A stretch of 64,000 nucleotides of DNA from Croceivirga lutea. GTDB lineage: Bacteria; Bacteroidota; Bacteroidia; Flavobacteriales; Flavobacteriaceae. The DNA lies in the NCBI RefSeq assembly GCF_014235875.1, contig NZ_JACJUK010000001.1:186001-250000 (forward strand), given 5' to 3'. The notes beneath the pieces are model-generated. The model saw only the letters and a list, made by a program, of their open reading frames with translations. It made no database searches and had not been told where the DNA came from. Shown piece after piece: positions 51,894 through 60,864 of the stretch. The number at the start of each line of letters is the position of its first letter. The stretch's first letter is position 1. The translations under genes were made by a program, and so were the position numbers.

Positions 51894-53066
51894 CTAGGCA
51901 AGATTCTTTAATTCAATGTTAGAGGTTTCAATAATTTGGTGAATATCTTCATCTACAATTTCTTTCTTGCGGTCTGCAAACTTTAAAAAGTTATCATAAA
52001 CAGCATCTAATTGCACTTTAGTTAGCTCATAGCCAACATTTTTAGCTCTGTATGCTAAGGCAGCTCTACCACTTCTGGCAGTAAGTACAATAGAAGATTC
52101 ACTTACGCCAACGTCTGCAGGGTCTATAATTTCATAAGTCTCCCTGTTTTTAATAACCCCGTCTTGATGAATTCCAGAACTATGCGCAAAAGCATTGGAA
52201 CCAACAATAGCCTTATTAGGTTGAACTAACATTCCCATTTTGTCAGAGACCATTTGGCTAGTATCATTCAGCAATTTGCTGTTGATATTGGTATCTAAGT
52301 TTAAATCTGGATGTTGACGCATAATCATAACCACTTCTTCTAAAGAAGTGTTACCTGCACGTTCACCAATACCATTGATAGTACATTCAATTTGTCTTGC
52401 ACCATTAATAACTCCGGCAATAGAATTTGCAGTAGCTAAACCTAAATCGTTATGGCAGTGGCAAGATAAAATGGCTTTATCTATACCTTTTACATTTTCT
52501 TTAAGGTATTTCATTTTTGCCCCATATTCTTCAGGCAAACAATAACCAGTAGTATCTGGAATGTTAAGCACCGTAGCTCCTGCCTTAATGACCGCTTCGC
52601 AGACTCGTGCTAAATATTCATTGTCTGTTCTACCAGCATCTTCTGCATAGAATTCAACATCCTCAACAAACTTTTTGGCATAGGCTACGGCCGCTACAGC
52701 ACGTTCTATGATGTCTTCTTGATTAGATTTGAACTTATATTTAATATGAGATTCAGAGGTACCAATACCAGTATGAATTCTAGGTCTTTTAGCATATTTA
52801 ATGGCCTCAGCAGCAACCTCAATATCTTTTTTTACTGATCGCGTTAAACCACAAACAGTAGCGTTTTTAACCAATTTGGCAATTTCACTAACTGAATTAA
52901 AATCACCAGGACTTGAAATAGGAAAACCAGCTTCAATAACATCAACACCTAAAACATCTAAACGTTCCGCAATAACTAACTTTTGTTTGGTGTCTAATTT
53001 ACAACCAGGCACTTGTTCGCCATCTCGTAATGTTGTATCAAAAATATGTACCCTATCTTTACCCAT
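51894..53066 (-). CDS. leuA: 2-isopropylmalate synthase-type enzyme, short form
   Basis: A protein of 390 residues. The catalytic TIM barrel is complete: [15 protein letters not shown] (metal Asp and catalytic Arg), [33 protein letters not shown] (His metal ligands) and [14 protein letters not shown]. The C-terminal LeuA allosteric domain (about 110 residues in full-length enzymes) is missing; the protein ends in a short helical subdomain. This short form is usual in Flavobacteriaceae. No leuBCD is adjacent. Homocitrate or citramalate synthase activity is an alternative but less likely. Confidence 0.82.
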   Translation of the reverse strand: MGKDRVHIFDTTLRDGEQVPGCKLDTKQKLVIAERLDVLGVDVIEAGFPISSPGDFNSVSEIAKLVKNATVCGLTRSVKKDIEVAAEAIKYAKRPRIHTGIGTSESHIKYKFKSNQEDIIERAVAAVAYAKKFVEDVEFYAEDAGRTDNEYLARVCEAVIKAGATVLNIPDTTGYCLPEEYGAKMKYLKENVKGIDKAILSCHCHNDLGLATANSIAGVINGARQIECTINGIGERAGNTSLEEVVMIMRQHPDLNLDTNINSKLLNDTSQMVSDKMGMLVQPNKAIVGSNAFAHSSGIHQDGVIKNRETYEIIDPADVGVSESSIVLTARSGRAALAYRAKNVGYELTKVQLDAVYDNFLKFADRKKEIVDEDIHQIIETSNIELKNLA

Positions 53067-53211
53067 TGTAGTTCTTGGTTTTAACTGAATAAACGAAAAT
53101 AAGACTCAAATAAAATGCGTAGTGTCATTTCTAAAAGATGATACAATGTTGAGTTTTAAAATGATATTTTTAAATATTTGATTTAAAATAAGTTAGGTAA
53201 TATTTATTACG

Positions 53212-54756
53212 ATGACAAATACCCAAACCGACCCTCTATTTGTATTAGTAAAATCGCTTTCTAAGTCAGAAAAAAGACAATTTAAATTATATGTTGGTAG
53301 GCTAGGTGTAAATGCTGACGCCAAATTTTTGGCATTATTCAATTTATTGGATAAGCTTAAAAAGTACGATGAATCGCAAATATTACAGAATGGTATTGTA
53401 AAAAAGGCACAATTATCAAATCTTAAAGCGCATTTATACAAACAGATATTAATTAGTTTAAGGCTTAATCCTGTAAATCAAAATATAAGAGTTCAAATTC
53501 GTGAGCAACTAGATTTTGCTACCATTCTTTACCAAAAGGGTTTATATAAACAAAGTTTAAAACTTTTAGACAAGGCAAAAAACATGGCCGTAGACAACGA
53601 AGAAAAAAATGTTGCCTATGAGATTGTTGAATTAGAAAAAATTATTGAAACTCAATATATAACCAGAAGTATACCTCAACGTGCCGAAGAATTAGTCAAC
53701 CAGGCTAAAGAATTATCACAGCAAAATGTCATTACTAGTAAACTATCCAATTTATCATTGCAATTGTATGGTATGATGTTAAAATTGGGTTATGTTAGAA
53801 ATGATGAGGACCTTTCTAAGGTAACTAGCTATTTTACTGAAAACATGCCAGAATGTGATTTAAAAAAGCTGGGTTTTAGAGAAAAGTTATGGTATTATAA
53901 GGCTCATCTTTGGCATAGTTTATTAACACAAGATTTTCTTTCCTCCTATAAGTACGCCAGTAAATGGGTAGACTTGTTTTATGAGAACGAAGAGATGATT
54001 GCACTAAATCCTGTTTTTTTCTTAAAAGGAAATAATTATTTATTAGAATCGCAGTTTTTTGTAAAATATGCGTCTCAGTTCAGAAACACCTTAACCATGT
54101 TAGAAGAGGTTGTATCTAGAAAAGATTTTCCTCAAAATGATAATATTACCTCTTTGGTATTTCTGTACCTTAATTCTAATAAACTCAATCTACATTTTCT
54201 TGAAGGAACCTTTGAAAAAGGGCTGTATTTAGTAGCTATAATTGAATACGGTATTAAAAAACACCGCGCAAGAATAGATGAGCATCATATTATGTTGTTG
54301 TATTATAAAATTGCATGTTTATATTTTGGGGTAGGGGATAACAAAACTTGTATTGAATATTTAAAGCGAATAATCCATAACAAGAATTTAAAAATGAGAG
54401 AAGATTTAATGTGTTTTGCTCGAGTATTGAGCTTGGTTGCACATTATGAAGCGGGTATGGATTATCATTTAGAAGTGCAACTAAAAAGTACCTACAAGTT
54501 CTTATTAAAAATGAACGATTTACACGCCGTTCAAAAAGAAATGATTAAGTTTTTACGCGGGTTAGGAGAGATATATCCAACTGATTTAAAAAATGAGTTC
54601 CAAAAATTATATGACAACCTTAAGCAATACGAAAATCACCCATATGAGAAAAGGGCATTTTTATATTTAGATATTTTGTCTTGGTTAGAAAGTCATCTTC
54701 AAAACAAACCAGTGGGTCAAATTATTAGAGAAAAAGCGTTAGCAGTAACCCGGTAA
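53212..54756 (+). CDS. Helical-repeat (TPR-like) cytoplasmic protein, unknown function
   Basis: A protein of 514 residues without signal peptide. It begins DPLFVLVKSLSKSEKRQFKLY, which I recognise as a conserved start of Bacteroidota proteins of this size. The rest is alpha-helical with TPR-like pairs (FATILYQKGLYKQSLKLLDKA, YYKIACLYFGVGDNKTCIEYL). No catalytic motif is visible; a scaffold or protein-binding role is likely by fold. A 6-bp inverted repeat (GTAATA-TT-TATTAC, 53197-53210) touches the start codon. The EamA transporter gene follows after three bases. Confidence 0.75.
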   Translation: MTNTQTDPLFVLVKSLSKSEKRQFKLYVGRLGVNADAKFLALFNLLDKLKKYDESQILQNGIVKKAQLSNLKAHLYKQILISLRLNPVNQNIRVQIREQLDFATILYQKGLYKQSLKLLDKAKNMAVDNEEKNVAYEIVELEKIIETQYITRSIPQRAEELVNQAKELSQQNVITSKLSNLSLQLYGMMLKLGYVRNDEDLSKVTSYFTENMPECDLKKLGFREKLWYYKAHLWHSLLTQDFLSSYKYASKWVDLFYENEEMIALNPVFFLKGNNYLLESQFFVKYASQFRNTLTMLEEVVSRKDFPQNDNITSLVFLYLNSNKLNLHFLEGTFEKGLYLVAIIEYGIKKHRARIDEHHIMLLYYKIACLYFGVGDNKTCIEYLKRIIHNKNLKMREDLMCFARVLSLVAHYEAGMDYHLEVQLKSTYKFLLKMNDLHAVQKEMIKFLRGLGEIYPTDLKNEFQKLYDNLKQYENHPYEKRAFLYLDILSWLESHLQNKPVGQIIREKALAVTR

Positions 54757-54759
54757 TAG

Positions 54760-55632
54760 TTGAGTTTGAATCTAAAAGAAGGCAATCTTTCGCGCTTTTT
54801 GGAGCTTAATTTGGCTATGCTCTTGGTAAGTACATCTGGGGCCTTAGGACGATATATACAGCTAGCTCCAGCCCTAACCATTGCAGCAAGAGCTGCGATA
54901 GCTTTTGTAATTCTTTTTGGGTATTGTAAAATTAAGGGTGTTTCTTTAGAAGTGTCTAAATCTCATATAATTCCAATAGTACTTAGTGGTTTATTTTTGG
55001 GCGGGCATTGGGTTACCTATTTCTATTCACTTCAATGGTCGAATGTGGCAATAGGTATGTTATCTCTTTTTACTTATCCAATTCTAACAGCCTTTTTAGA
55101 GCCCATTTTTCTAAAAACACAACTACAACGAATGCACTTACTATTAGGTGTTTTGGTCTTAATTGGTATTTATTACTTAGTTCCAGATTTTAGTTTAGAG
55201 AATAGTAATACGTTGGCCGTTCTTATAGGATTGTTTTCTGCGTTACTTTATGCATTACGAAACGTTATTCTTAAAAAACAAGTTTCTGCTTATAATGGCT
55301 CAAGTTTAATGGCTTGGCAAATGGCAGTTATTGCAATTGTTTTATCGCCTTTTTTTTGGATTGAAGATAGTAGTGAGATAGTATCTCAATTACCTTGGAT
55401 ATTTACTTTAGCAATTGTAACCACAGTGCTTGGTCACACTTTATTCTTAATGTGTTTTAAGTACTTTTCAATTACTTCAATAAGTATTTTAAGTAGTATT
55501 CAGCCAATTTATGGCATTATAATTGGAGCTATATTTTTGAAAGAAATTCCTACTTTTCAAACAATTATAGGTGGCATATTAATACTAGCCGCTGTAGTAA
55601 TTGAAAGTTTAAGAACACAAAAAACCGCTTAA
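54760..55632 (+). CDS. EamA/DMT family transporter
   Basis: A protein of 290 residues starting at TTG, since no ATG lies near the N-terminus. About ten membrane helices in two EamA repeats: the first from NLAMLLVSTSGALGRY, the second from LAVLIGLFSALLYALRNVILKK, ending with IQPIYGIIIGAIFLKEIP. This is the drug/metabolite transporter family, often exporters of amino acids or metabolites; the substrate is unknown. It lies three bases after the preceding gene and shares a TTAA stop with the convergent lipoprotein gene. Confidence 0.88.
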   Translation: MSLNLKEGNLSRFLELNLAMLLVSTSGALGRYIQLAPALTIAARAAIAFVILFGYCKIKGVSLEVSKSHIIPIVLSGLFLGGHWVTYFYSLQWSNVAIGMLSLFTYPILTAFLEPIFLKTQLQRMHLLLGVLVLIGIYYLVPDFSLENSNTLAVLIGLFSALLYALRNVILKKQVSAYNGSSLMAWQMAVIAIVLSPFFWIEDSSEIVSQLPWIFTLAIVTTVLGHTLFLMCFKYFSITSISILSSIQPIYGIIIGAIFLKEIPTFQTIIGGILILAAVVIESLRTQKTA

Positions 55633-56150
55633 TTTGTGATGCCTGGAGTGTCTAAATTCATTTGAGGTAAAAGCCCTTCAGTAAACTTATCAAACTCTTG
55701 ATTTTTAGCAAATTCTCTTACTTTTAAAGGGTCAAAATTTCCATTGAAATAGAGAAAACTTCCAAAGTTGCCATTGTTGTTGTACACCAAAATTTCTTTT
55801 ACAACATCTCTTTTCTCTCGTATCGAAACTATATTTCGTTTTAGATTATCATTATTTCTAAAAATCTCAATGAAAGAATTTGAAGTAAAACCATCCATCT
55901 GTCCGTTTAAAAACCGGGTCCTAGAATCAGACTTACTGGGAAACTGCATGTATCTTAAATCTCTAGTGTTACCTACCATAGCTTTCATTTCTGGAGAAAT
56001 ACCGCTTATTAACGAAAACATAAATTGTGGAACTCTAAATGCAGTTACTTGGTTGTCGTTTTTGTGTGCTTCGTAAAAACTATCAATAGAATTGTAGCTA
56101 CCACATGCGGTAAAGGTTAGTAGTAGTATACAGATTATTAAATATCTCAT
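55629..56150 (-). CDS. DUF4252 family lipoprotein
   Basis: A protein of 173 residues from MRYLIICI; a 20-codon upstream extension lies inside the RluA gene and is rejected. Lipobox TACG (Cys16). The mature part (FRVPQFMFSLISG, MVGNTRDLRYMQF, DVVKEILVYNNNGNFGSFLY) fits DUF4252, small Bacteroidota lipoproteins of unknown role, some linked to sigma/anti-sigma loci. None is nearby here. Its start lies 31 bases after the RluA stop. Confidence 0.82.
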   Translation of the reverse strand: MRYLIICILLLTFTACGSYNSIDSFYEAHKNDNQVTAFRVPQFMFSLISGISPEMKAMVGNTRDLRYMQFPSKSDSRTRFLNGQMDGFTSNSFIEIFRNNDNLKRNIVSIREKRDVVKEILVYNNNGNFGSFLYFNGNFDPLKVREFAKNQEFDKFTEGLLPQMNLDTPGITN

Positions 56151-56181
56151 GGTAAAGTGTTTTGCTAAAAATAGAAAAAAA

Positions 56182-56883
56182 TTAGAGACACGCACTCCAA
56201 AGAGGGTCATGGGGTGGAGGTGCTACCAAGGTAATTTTTTCTTTTTTAACGGGGTGCTCAAAAGTTAGACTTCGAGAATGTAAGTGAATACTTCCGTCTT
56301 TATTACTTCTATTGGCACCATATTTTAAATCTCCTTTAATACTACTACCTATAAAGGAAAGTTGCGAACGTATTTGATGATGTCGCCCAGTTTTTAAATC
56401 AATTTCAAGTAAAAAGTAATTGTTTAAAGTTTTCACCAGTTGATATTCAAGAATAGCTTTTTTGCTTTTTGGTACTTCACTGTTATGGGCATATGATTTA
56501 TTCTGTTTTGGATTTCTAACCAGCCAATGCGTGAGTTTATCTTTTTGTTGGGGAGGTGCCGCGTTGACAATGGCCCAATATGTTTTTTGAGTTTTACCTT
56601 CAGCAAATAACTTGTTTAATCTAGGTAAGGCCTTAGAGGTTTTAGCAAAAACAACAATACCAGAAGTAGGCCTGTCTAATCTATGAACAACCCCTAAGTA
56701 AACATTACCAGGCTTGTTATATTTTATTTTAAGATATGTTTTAACTACATCAGAAAGAGGCGTATCTCCTGTTTTGTCACCTTGTACAATATCTCCAGGT
56801 CTTTTGTTGATAACAATTAAATGATTGTCTTCAAATAAAACTTGAAGGTTTTGAGGATTAGAATGGACGGTTTTATTAGACAA
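56182..56883 (-). CDS. RluA family pseudouridine synthase
   Basis: A protein of 233 residues. The catalytic Asp is in GVVHRLDRPTSGIVVFAKT, preceded by VVINKRPGDIVQGD and followed by KTGRHHQIRSQL and HLHSRSLTF. It lacks an N-terminal S4 domain, as do the shorter RluA-type enzymes that modify tRNA or 23S rRNA; the target base is unknown. It is the gene after panB (22-base gap). Confidence 0.92.
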   Translation of the reverse strand: MSNKTVHSNPQNLQVLFEDNHLIVINKRPGDIVQGDKTGDTPLSDVVKTYLKIKYNKPGNVYLGVVHRLDRPTSGIVVFAKTSKALPRLNKLFAEGKTQKTYWAIVNAAPPQQKDKLTHWLVRNPKQNKSYAHNSEVPKSKKAILEYQLVKTLNNYFLLEIDLKTGRHHQIRSQLSFIGSSIKGDLKYGANRSNKDGSIHLHSRSLTFEHPVKKEKITLVAPPPHDPLWSACL

Positions 56884-56905
56884 AGGAAAAGTTGATTTCT
56901 AAATT

Positions 56906-57724
56906 CTAATAGCTTTCACTTTCATTCGGAAAATCACTACTTTTTACATCGTTAACATATTGTCCAATTGCAGCACTCATATCATCATATAGATTCATAT
57001 ATCTGCGTAAAAATCTTGGATTAAACTCGTGTGTCATTCCTAGTAAATCATGAACAACAAGAACCTGGCCATCAACACCAGCTCCAGCTCCAATACCAAT
57101 AACGGGTATGTTAACACTTTCTGCAACCTCTTTTGCAAGTTTTGCGGGTATTTTTTCAAGAACAATGGCAAAACATCCTATTTGTTCTAAAAGTTTTGCA
57201 TCCGCTTTTAGTTTGTCTGCTTCTTCTTCTTCTTTAGCTCTAACCGTATAAGTGCCAAATTTATAAATGCTCTGTGGTGTTAATCCCAAATGCCCCATTA
57301 CAGGTATACCAGCTTCTAGTATTCTACCAATTGATACTTGAATTTCAGAACCACCTTCTACTTTTACCGCATGGCCACCACTTTCTTTCATTATTCGTAT
57401 TGCAGAGCGTAAAGCTTCTTTAGAATCACCTTGGTAACTGCCGAAAGGAATATCAACTACAACCAATGCCCTAGCAGCAGCCCTTACAACAGAAGTGGCA
57501 TGATAAATCATTTGATCTAGCGTAATTGGTAAAGTAGTTTCGTGCCCCGCCATTACATTACTTGCAGAATCTCCAACAAGAATTACATCAACATTAGCCG
57601 CATCAACAATTTTTGCCATACTATAATCGTACGCCGTTAACATGGAAATTTTTTGTCCATGTTGTTTCATTTCTACTAATGATTTAACCGTAACCCTTTT
57701 GTATTCTTTCTTAGCTGTAGACAT
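56906..57724 (-). CDS. panB: 3-methyl-2-oxobutanoate hydroxymethyltransferase
   Basis: A protein of 272 residues, full length. It transfers a hydroxymethyl group from methylene-tetrahydrofolate to alpha-ketoisovalerate, the first step to pantothenate. Motifs are [29 protein letters not shown] (metal Asp), [25 protein letters not shown] and [14 protein letters not shown]. The one-carbon donor comes from GlyA (32433) and the product feeds CoaBC and CoaE, all in this window. panC and panD are not adjacent. Confidence 0.95.
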   Translation of the reverse strand: MSTAKKEYKRVTVKSLVEMKQHGQKISMLTAYDYSMAKIVDAANVDVILVGDSASNVMAGHETTLPITLDQMIYHATSVVRAAARALVVVDIPFGSYQGDSKEALRSAIRIMKESGGHAVKVEGGSEIQVSIGRILEAGIPVMGHLGLTPQSIYKFGTYTVRAKEEEEADKLKADAKLLEQIGCFAIVLEKIPAKLAKEVAESVNIPVIGIGAGAGVDGQVLVVHDLLGMTHEFNPRFLRRYMNLYDDMSAAIGQYVNDVKSSDFPNESESY

Positions 57725-57785
57725 TTAAAAATCTTTGTGTCTAATGTAAGCAGATTTACTTAAATTGTTAGCAACTAAAAAATTC

Positions 57786-57793
57786 TAGTTTTG
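57786..57793 (+). promoter_or_regulatory. TAnnTTTG match (TAGTTTTG) overlapping the NTF2-like gene start
   Basis: An exact -7 match whose last three bases are the TTG that begins the open frame. If it is a promoter, the TTG cannot be the start codon. See the related finding. Confidence 0.3.
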
Positions 57794-58255
57794 ATATTTA
57801 AAAATCTTTTAGGCGTTGTTTTTCTGCTGTTATTTGTATCTGTTAGTGCTCAAGATGCCGAAAAACAAGAAGTTAGAAAAGTGGTTGAAGGTTTTTTTGA
57901 AGCTTTTCATAAACAAGATTCGGTAAGCATGAAAAAGTTTATGGCCGATGAAGTAGTATTACAAACCACAGGAAAAAACAAAGAAGGGGAGACCATATTG
58001 CAAACTCAAAAAATTGAAAAGTTATATGAATCCATTGTAAGTATACCAGATAGCGTTGAGTTTCAAGAAAAACTAACTTCTTGGAATATACAAGTAGATA
58101 GAACTATGGCTAATGCATGGGTTGGTTATGAATTTTGGTTAAACAAACAATTTAGTCATTGTGGCATAAACTCTTTTCAAATGGTGAATTTTAATGGCGA
58201 TTGGAAAATAATTTACCTTATTGATACACGCGGTAGAGAAGGGTGTCTTGAATAA
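57791..58255 (+). CDS. Secreted NTF2-like (SnoaL/DUF4440-type) protein
   Basis: A protein of 154 residues with a signal peptide (FLLLFVSVSAQ, cut around residue 20). The mature part (VVEGFFEAFHKQDSVSMKKFM, GDWKIIYLID) is an NTF2-like cone fold without clear catalytic residues. The start is uncertain: TTG 57791 is the only usual start codon before the signal peptide, but it overlaps a -7-box match. The NIPSNAP gene follows after 20 bases, suggesting cotranscription. Confidence 0.75.
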   Translation: MIFKNLLGVVFLLLFVSVSAQDAEKQEVRKVVEGFFEAFHKQDSVSMKKFMADEVVLQTTGKNKEGETILQTQKIEKLYESIVSIPDSVEFQEKLTSWNIQVDRTMANAWVGYEFWLNKQFSHCGINSFQMVNFNGDWKIIYLIDTRGREGCLE

Positions 58256-58275
58256 AAGTTAAAATTAATTTATGC

Positions 58276-59034
58276 ATGGTGGTAGGTAAAATACAATTAA
58301 AAAGAATACTTACAGCGGTAGTTTTACTTATACAAACCGCTGTCTTAGCTCAAAAAGAAGTGTATGAATTACGCACGTATGAACTTGAGTTTTTTAAGTC
58401 AGATGAGCTTTTATTGAATTATTTTGAAGATGCTTTAATTCCTGCTTTAAATAAACAAGGGGTAAAACATGTTGGTGTTTTTGAAGAAACTGCCCAAGCC
58501 TTACCTAGAAAAATCTATGTATTGATACCGTATAATTCCATTGAAGATTATGTAGTCTCATTTGAAAACCTAACTAAAGATGAAGAATATCAACAAAATG
58601 GAGAAAAATATTTGAATGCGGGTGAAAGTGAAATTCCCTTCGACCGTTATGACACCAATTTAATACGTTCCACACTTGGTTTTCCTGAACTAAGAAAACC
58701 CAAAGAAGGATTAGATGTGTTGGAACTACGGATTTACAATAGTCACAATGAAGATGCCTTACGTAGAAAGGTGAAAATGTTTCAAAGTGAATTTAACATA
58801 TTTAACGATGCAGGATTAGAAATGGTATTTTTTGGATACAATATTGCAGGTTCTCAAATGCCATGTTTAACGTACCTGCTAGCTGTTGAAAGTATGGAAG
58901 CACATGCAATAGGATGGAGTAATTTTTTACAACATCCAGATTGGAAAACATTGGTAGCTGAAGAGGAATATGCGCAATCAATGAATGAAATAACCAGAGT
59001 CTTTCTAAAACCACTCGCAATTTCTCAATTGTAA
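58276..59034 (+). CDS. Secreted NIPSNAP family protein
   Basis: A protein of 252 residues with signal peptide (LLIQTAVLAQ). Two NIPSNAP repeats follow: VYELRTYELEFFKSDELLL and VLELRIYNSHNEDALRRKV. NIPSNAP domains are ferredoxin-like barrels; their role in bacteria is unknown, and exported ones are common in Bacteroidota. It lies downstream of the NTF2-like gene and ends in a hairpin terminator at 59094. Confidence 0.87.
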   Translation: MVVGKIQLKRILTAVVLLIQTAVLAQKEVYELRTYELEFFKSDELLLNYFEDALIPALNKQGVKHVGVFEETAQALPRKIYVLIPYNSIEDYVVSFENLTKDEEYQQNGEKYLNAGESEIPFDRYDTNLIRSTLGFPELRKPKEGLDVLELRIYNSHNEDALRRKVKMFQSEFNIFNDAGLEMVFFGYNIAGSQMPCLTYLLAVESMEAHAIGWSNFLQHPDWKTLVAEEEYAQSMNEITRVFLKPLAISQL

Positions 59035-59093
59035 ATATATTAGAGCACTAAAAGCTTATTACATGTACTTTACTAGTATTCTGTAGAACATCT

Positions 59094-59123
59094 AACAGGC
59101 TTAATTTCTTTAAGCTTGTTTTT
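59094..59123 (+). terminator. Terminator after the NIPSNAP gene
   Basis: An 11-bp stem (AACAGGCTTAA with TTAAGCTTGTT, one G-T pair), five-base loop, then a short T tract. Confidence 0.75.
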
Positions 59124-59241
59124 GTATATGTTGAATTGTTATAATTTAAGCATTAAAGGTTCTAAAGAAATTTTTTTTAGCTTGTTCAACTTTGGTATCT
59201 ATAGGTTTGCTGGCAATCAGTATAGTTAAAATGGCATTCAG

Positions 59242-60666
59242 TTAACAATCAGACAAGAAAACTCCCACGGCCAAACCACCTTCTGAAGTTTCTTTGTATT
59301 TACTGCTCATGTCTTTTGCGGTTTCCCACATGGTATTAACAACTTTATCTAAAGGAACTTTAGCATCACTAGGGTCTGTATCTAAAGCTAACTCTGATGC
59401 ATTTATTGCCTTTATAGCTCCCATTGCATTACGTTCAATACAGGGAACCTGAACTAAGCCACCAATAGGGTCACAGGTTAAACCTAAATGATGTTCCATG
59501 GCAATCTCCGCTGCCATAAGAACTTGTTCAGGAGTTCCGCCCATAAGTTCTGTCAAGCCGGCTGCCGCCATTGCTGAAGATACACCAATTTCTGCTTGGC
59601 AACCACCCATAGCAGCGCTTATGGTAGCACCCTTTTTAAAAATACTACCTATTTCACTTGCCGTTAATAAAAAGGTTTTAACATCATCAAAGTTGGCATC
59701 ATGGTTCTCAATAACCATATAGTACATTAACACAGCAGGTATTACTCCCGCACTACCATTTGTTGGGGCAGTAACAACTCTGCCAAGAGAGGCGTTAACT
59801 TCATTAACCGCTAGTGCAAAACAACTCACCCATTTAATTATTTGTCTGAATTTAACTTCAGTATTTCTAATGGCTTCTAACCATTCTTTAGGGGTGTTGT
59901 AAGACTGTGCTCCTAAAAGTTTTTGATTGAGCTCAAAAGCCCTTCTTTTTACGTTAAGTCCTCCAGGTAATTTACCTTCAGTATGGCAGCCAATATACAT
60001 GCATTCAAGCATGGTTTCCCATATGTGCTGAATACCTTGGTTAATTTCTTCACTATTACGTAACGAAAGTTCGTTTTCTAAAACCACTTCAGAAACACTC
60101 ATATGCTTTTCTGAGCAAAATTTCAACAACTCTTCTCCCGTTCTAATCGGACAAGGGAATTGCTTAAAGATCAAGTTGTTTTCCTTGGCATTTTCACGCT
60201 CTTCTTTAACTACAAAACCACCACCAATAGAATAATATGTTTCTGTAAAAACAGTGTTGTTAAGAAGAAATGCTTCTAATCGCATTCCGTTAGAATGAAA
60301 CGGCAAAAAATCTTTATGAAAATGGATGTCTTTAGAAAAATTGAAAGCTATTTTATGATTTTTATTTAACCAAAGTTCGTTCTTGAGTTTAACTGTTTCT
60401 ATTTTATCTGAAATAGTGTCACAGTCAATGGTAACAGGGTCTTCACCCAGTAAACCCAAAATAATTGCCACATCAGTAGCATGTCCTTTTCCTGTAAGTG
60501 ATAAGGAGCCATACAGGTGAATTTTTAACTGTTTTACGGTATCAAGAGGATGTTCAGATTTGAGTTCTTCAATCCAGCGTTCGGCTGCTCTCCAAGGGCC
60601 TAGGGTATGAGAACTAGAAGGACCCACCCCAATTTTGAGCATATCAAATACGCTTATACACTCCAT
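59242..60666 (-). CDS. sdaA: L-serine ammonia-lyase (single-chain, iron-sulfur type)
   Basis: A protein of 474 residues, the size of single-polypeptide SdaA/SdaB. The beta domain begins [21 protein letters not shown]. The alpha domain has [30 protein letters not shown], and cysteines in [16 protein letters not shown] and [10 protein letters not shown] for the oxygen-sensitive [4Fe-4S] cluster that dehydrates serine to pyruvate and ammonia. It draws on the same serine pool as GlyA. It is divergent from dnaK across ~200 bases. Confidence 0.95.
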   Translation of the reverse strand: MECISVFDMLKIGVGPSSSHTLGPWRAAERWIEELKSEHPLDTVKQLKIHLYGSLSLTGKGHATDVAIILGLLGEDPVTIDCDTISDKIETVKLKNELWLNKNHKIAFNFSKDIHFHKDFLPFHSNGMRLEAFLLNNTVFTETYYSIGGGFVVKEERENAKENNLIFKQFPCPIRTGEELLKFCSEKHMSVSEVVLENELSLRNSEEINQGIQHIWETMLECMYIGCHTEGKLPGGLNVKRRAFELNQKLLGAQSYNTPKEWLEAIRNTEVKFRQIIKWVSCFALAVNEVNASLGRVVTAPTNGSAGVIPAVLMYYMVIENHDANFDDVKTFLLTASEIGSIFKKGATISAAMGGCQAEIGVSSAMAAAGLTELMGGTPEQVLMAAEIAMEHHLGLTCDPIGGLVQVPCIERNAMGAIKAINASELALDTDPSDAKVPLDKVVNTMWETAKDMSSKYKETSEGGLAVGVFLSDC

Positions 60667-60777
60667 GTAATTTAGTTTAGTTAATCAAAGATAATGGTAA
60701 TCCTAATTTTAAATTTTTAGAAGGTGGAGAATTATTGAATTATGCAATGTAATCAGACTACTCTTATTTGTAAAACT

Positions 60778-60789
60778 GTCACCTTGTCA
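60778..60789 (+). promoter_or_regulatory. Putative heat-shock element GTCACCTTGTCA upstream of dnaK
   Basis: It lies 75 bases before the dnaK ATG and matches the clpB upstream element at 11 of 12 positions. TGACA copies follow at 60797-60801 and 60814-60818, giving a cluster of TGTCA/TGACA half-sites within about 40 bases. It is not a CIRCE (HrcA) site. Confidence 0.45.
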
Positions 60790-60864
60790 TAATATTTGAC
60801 ATGGCATGGTCATTGACATTTCAAAAGCGAGTTAAAAAGAATTCAACAACTTTAAATAGCGAAA

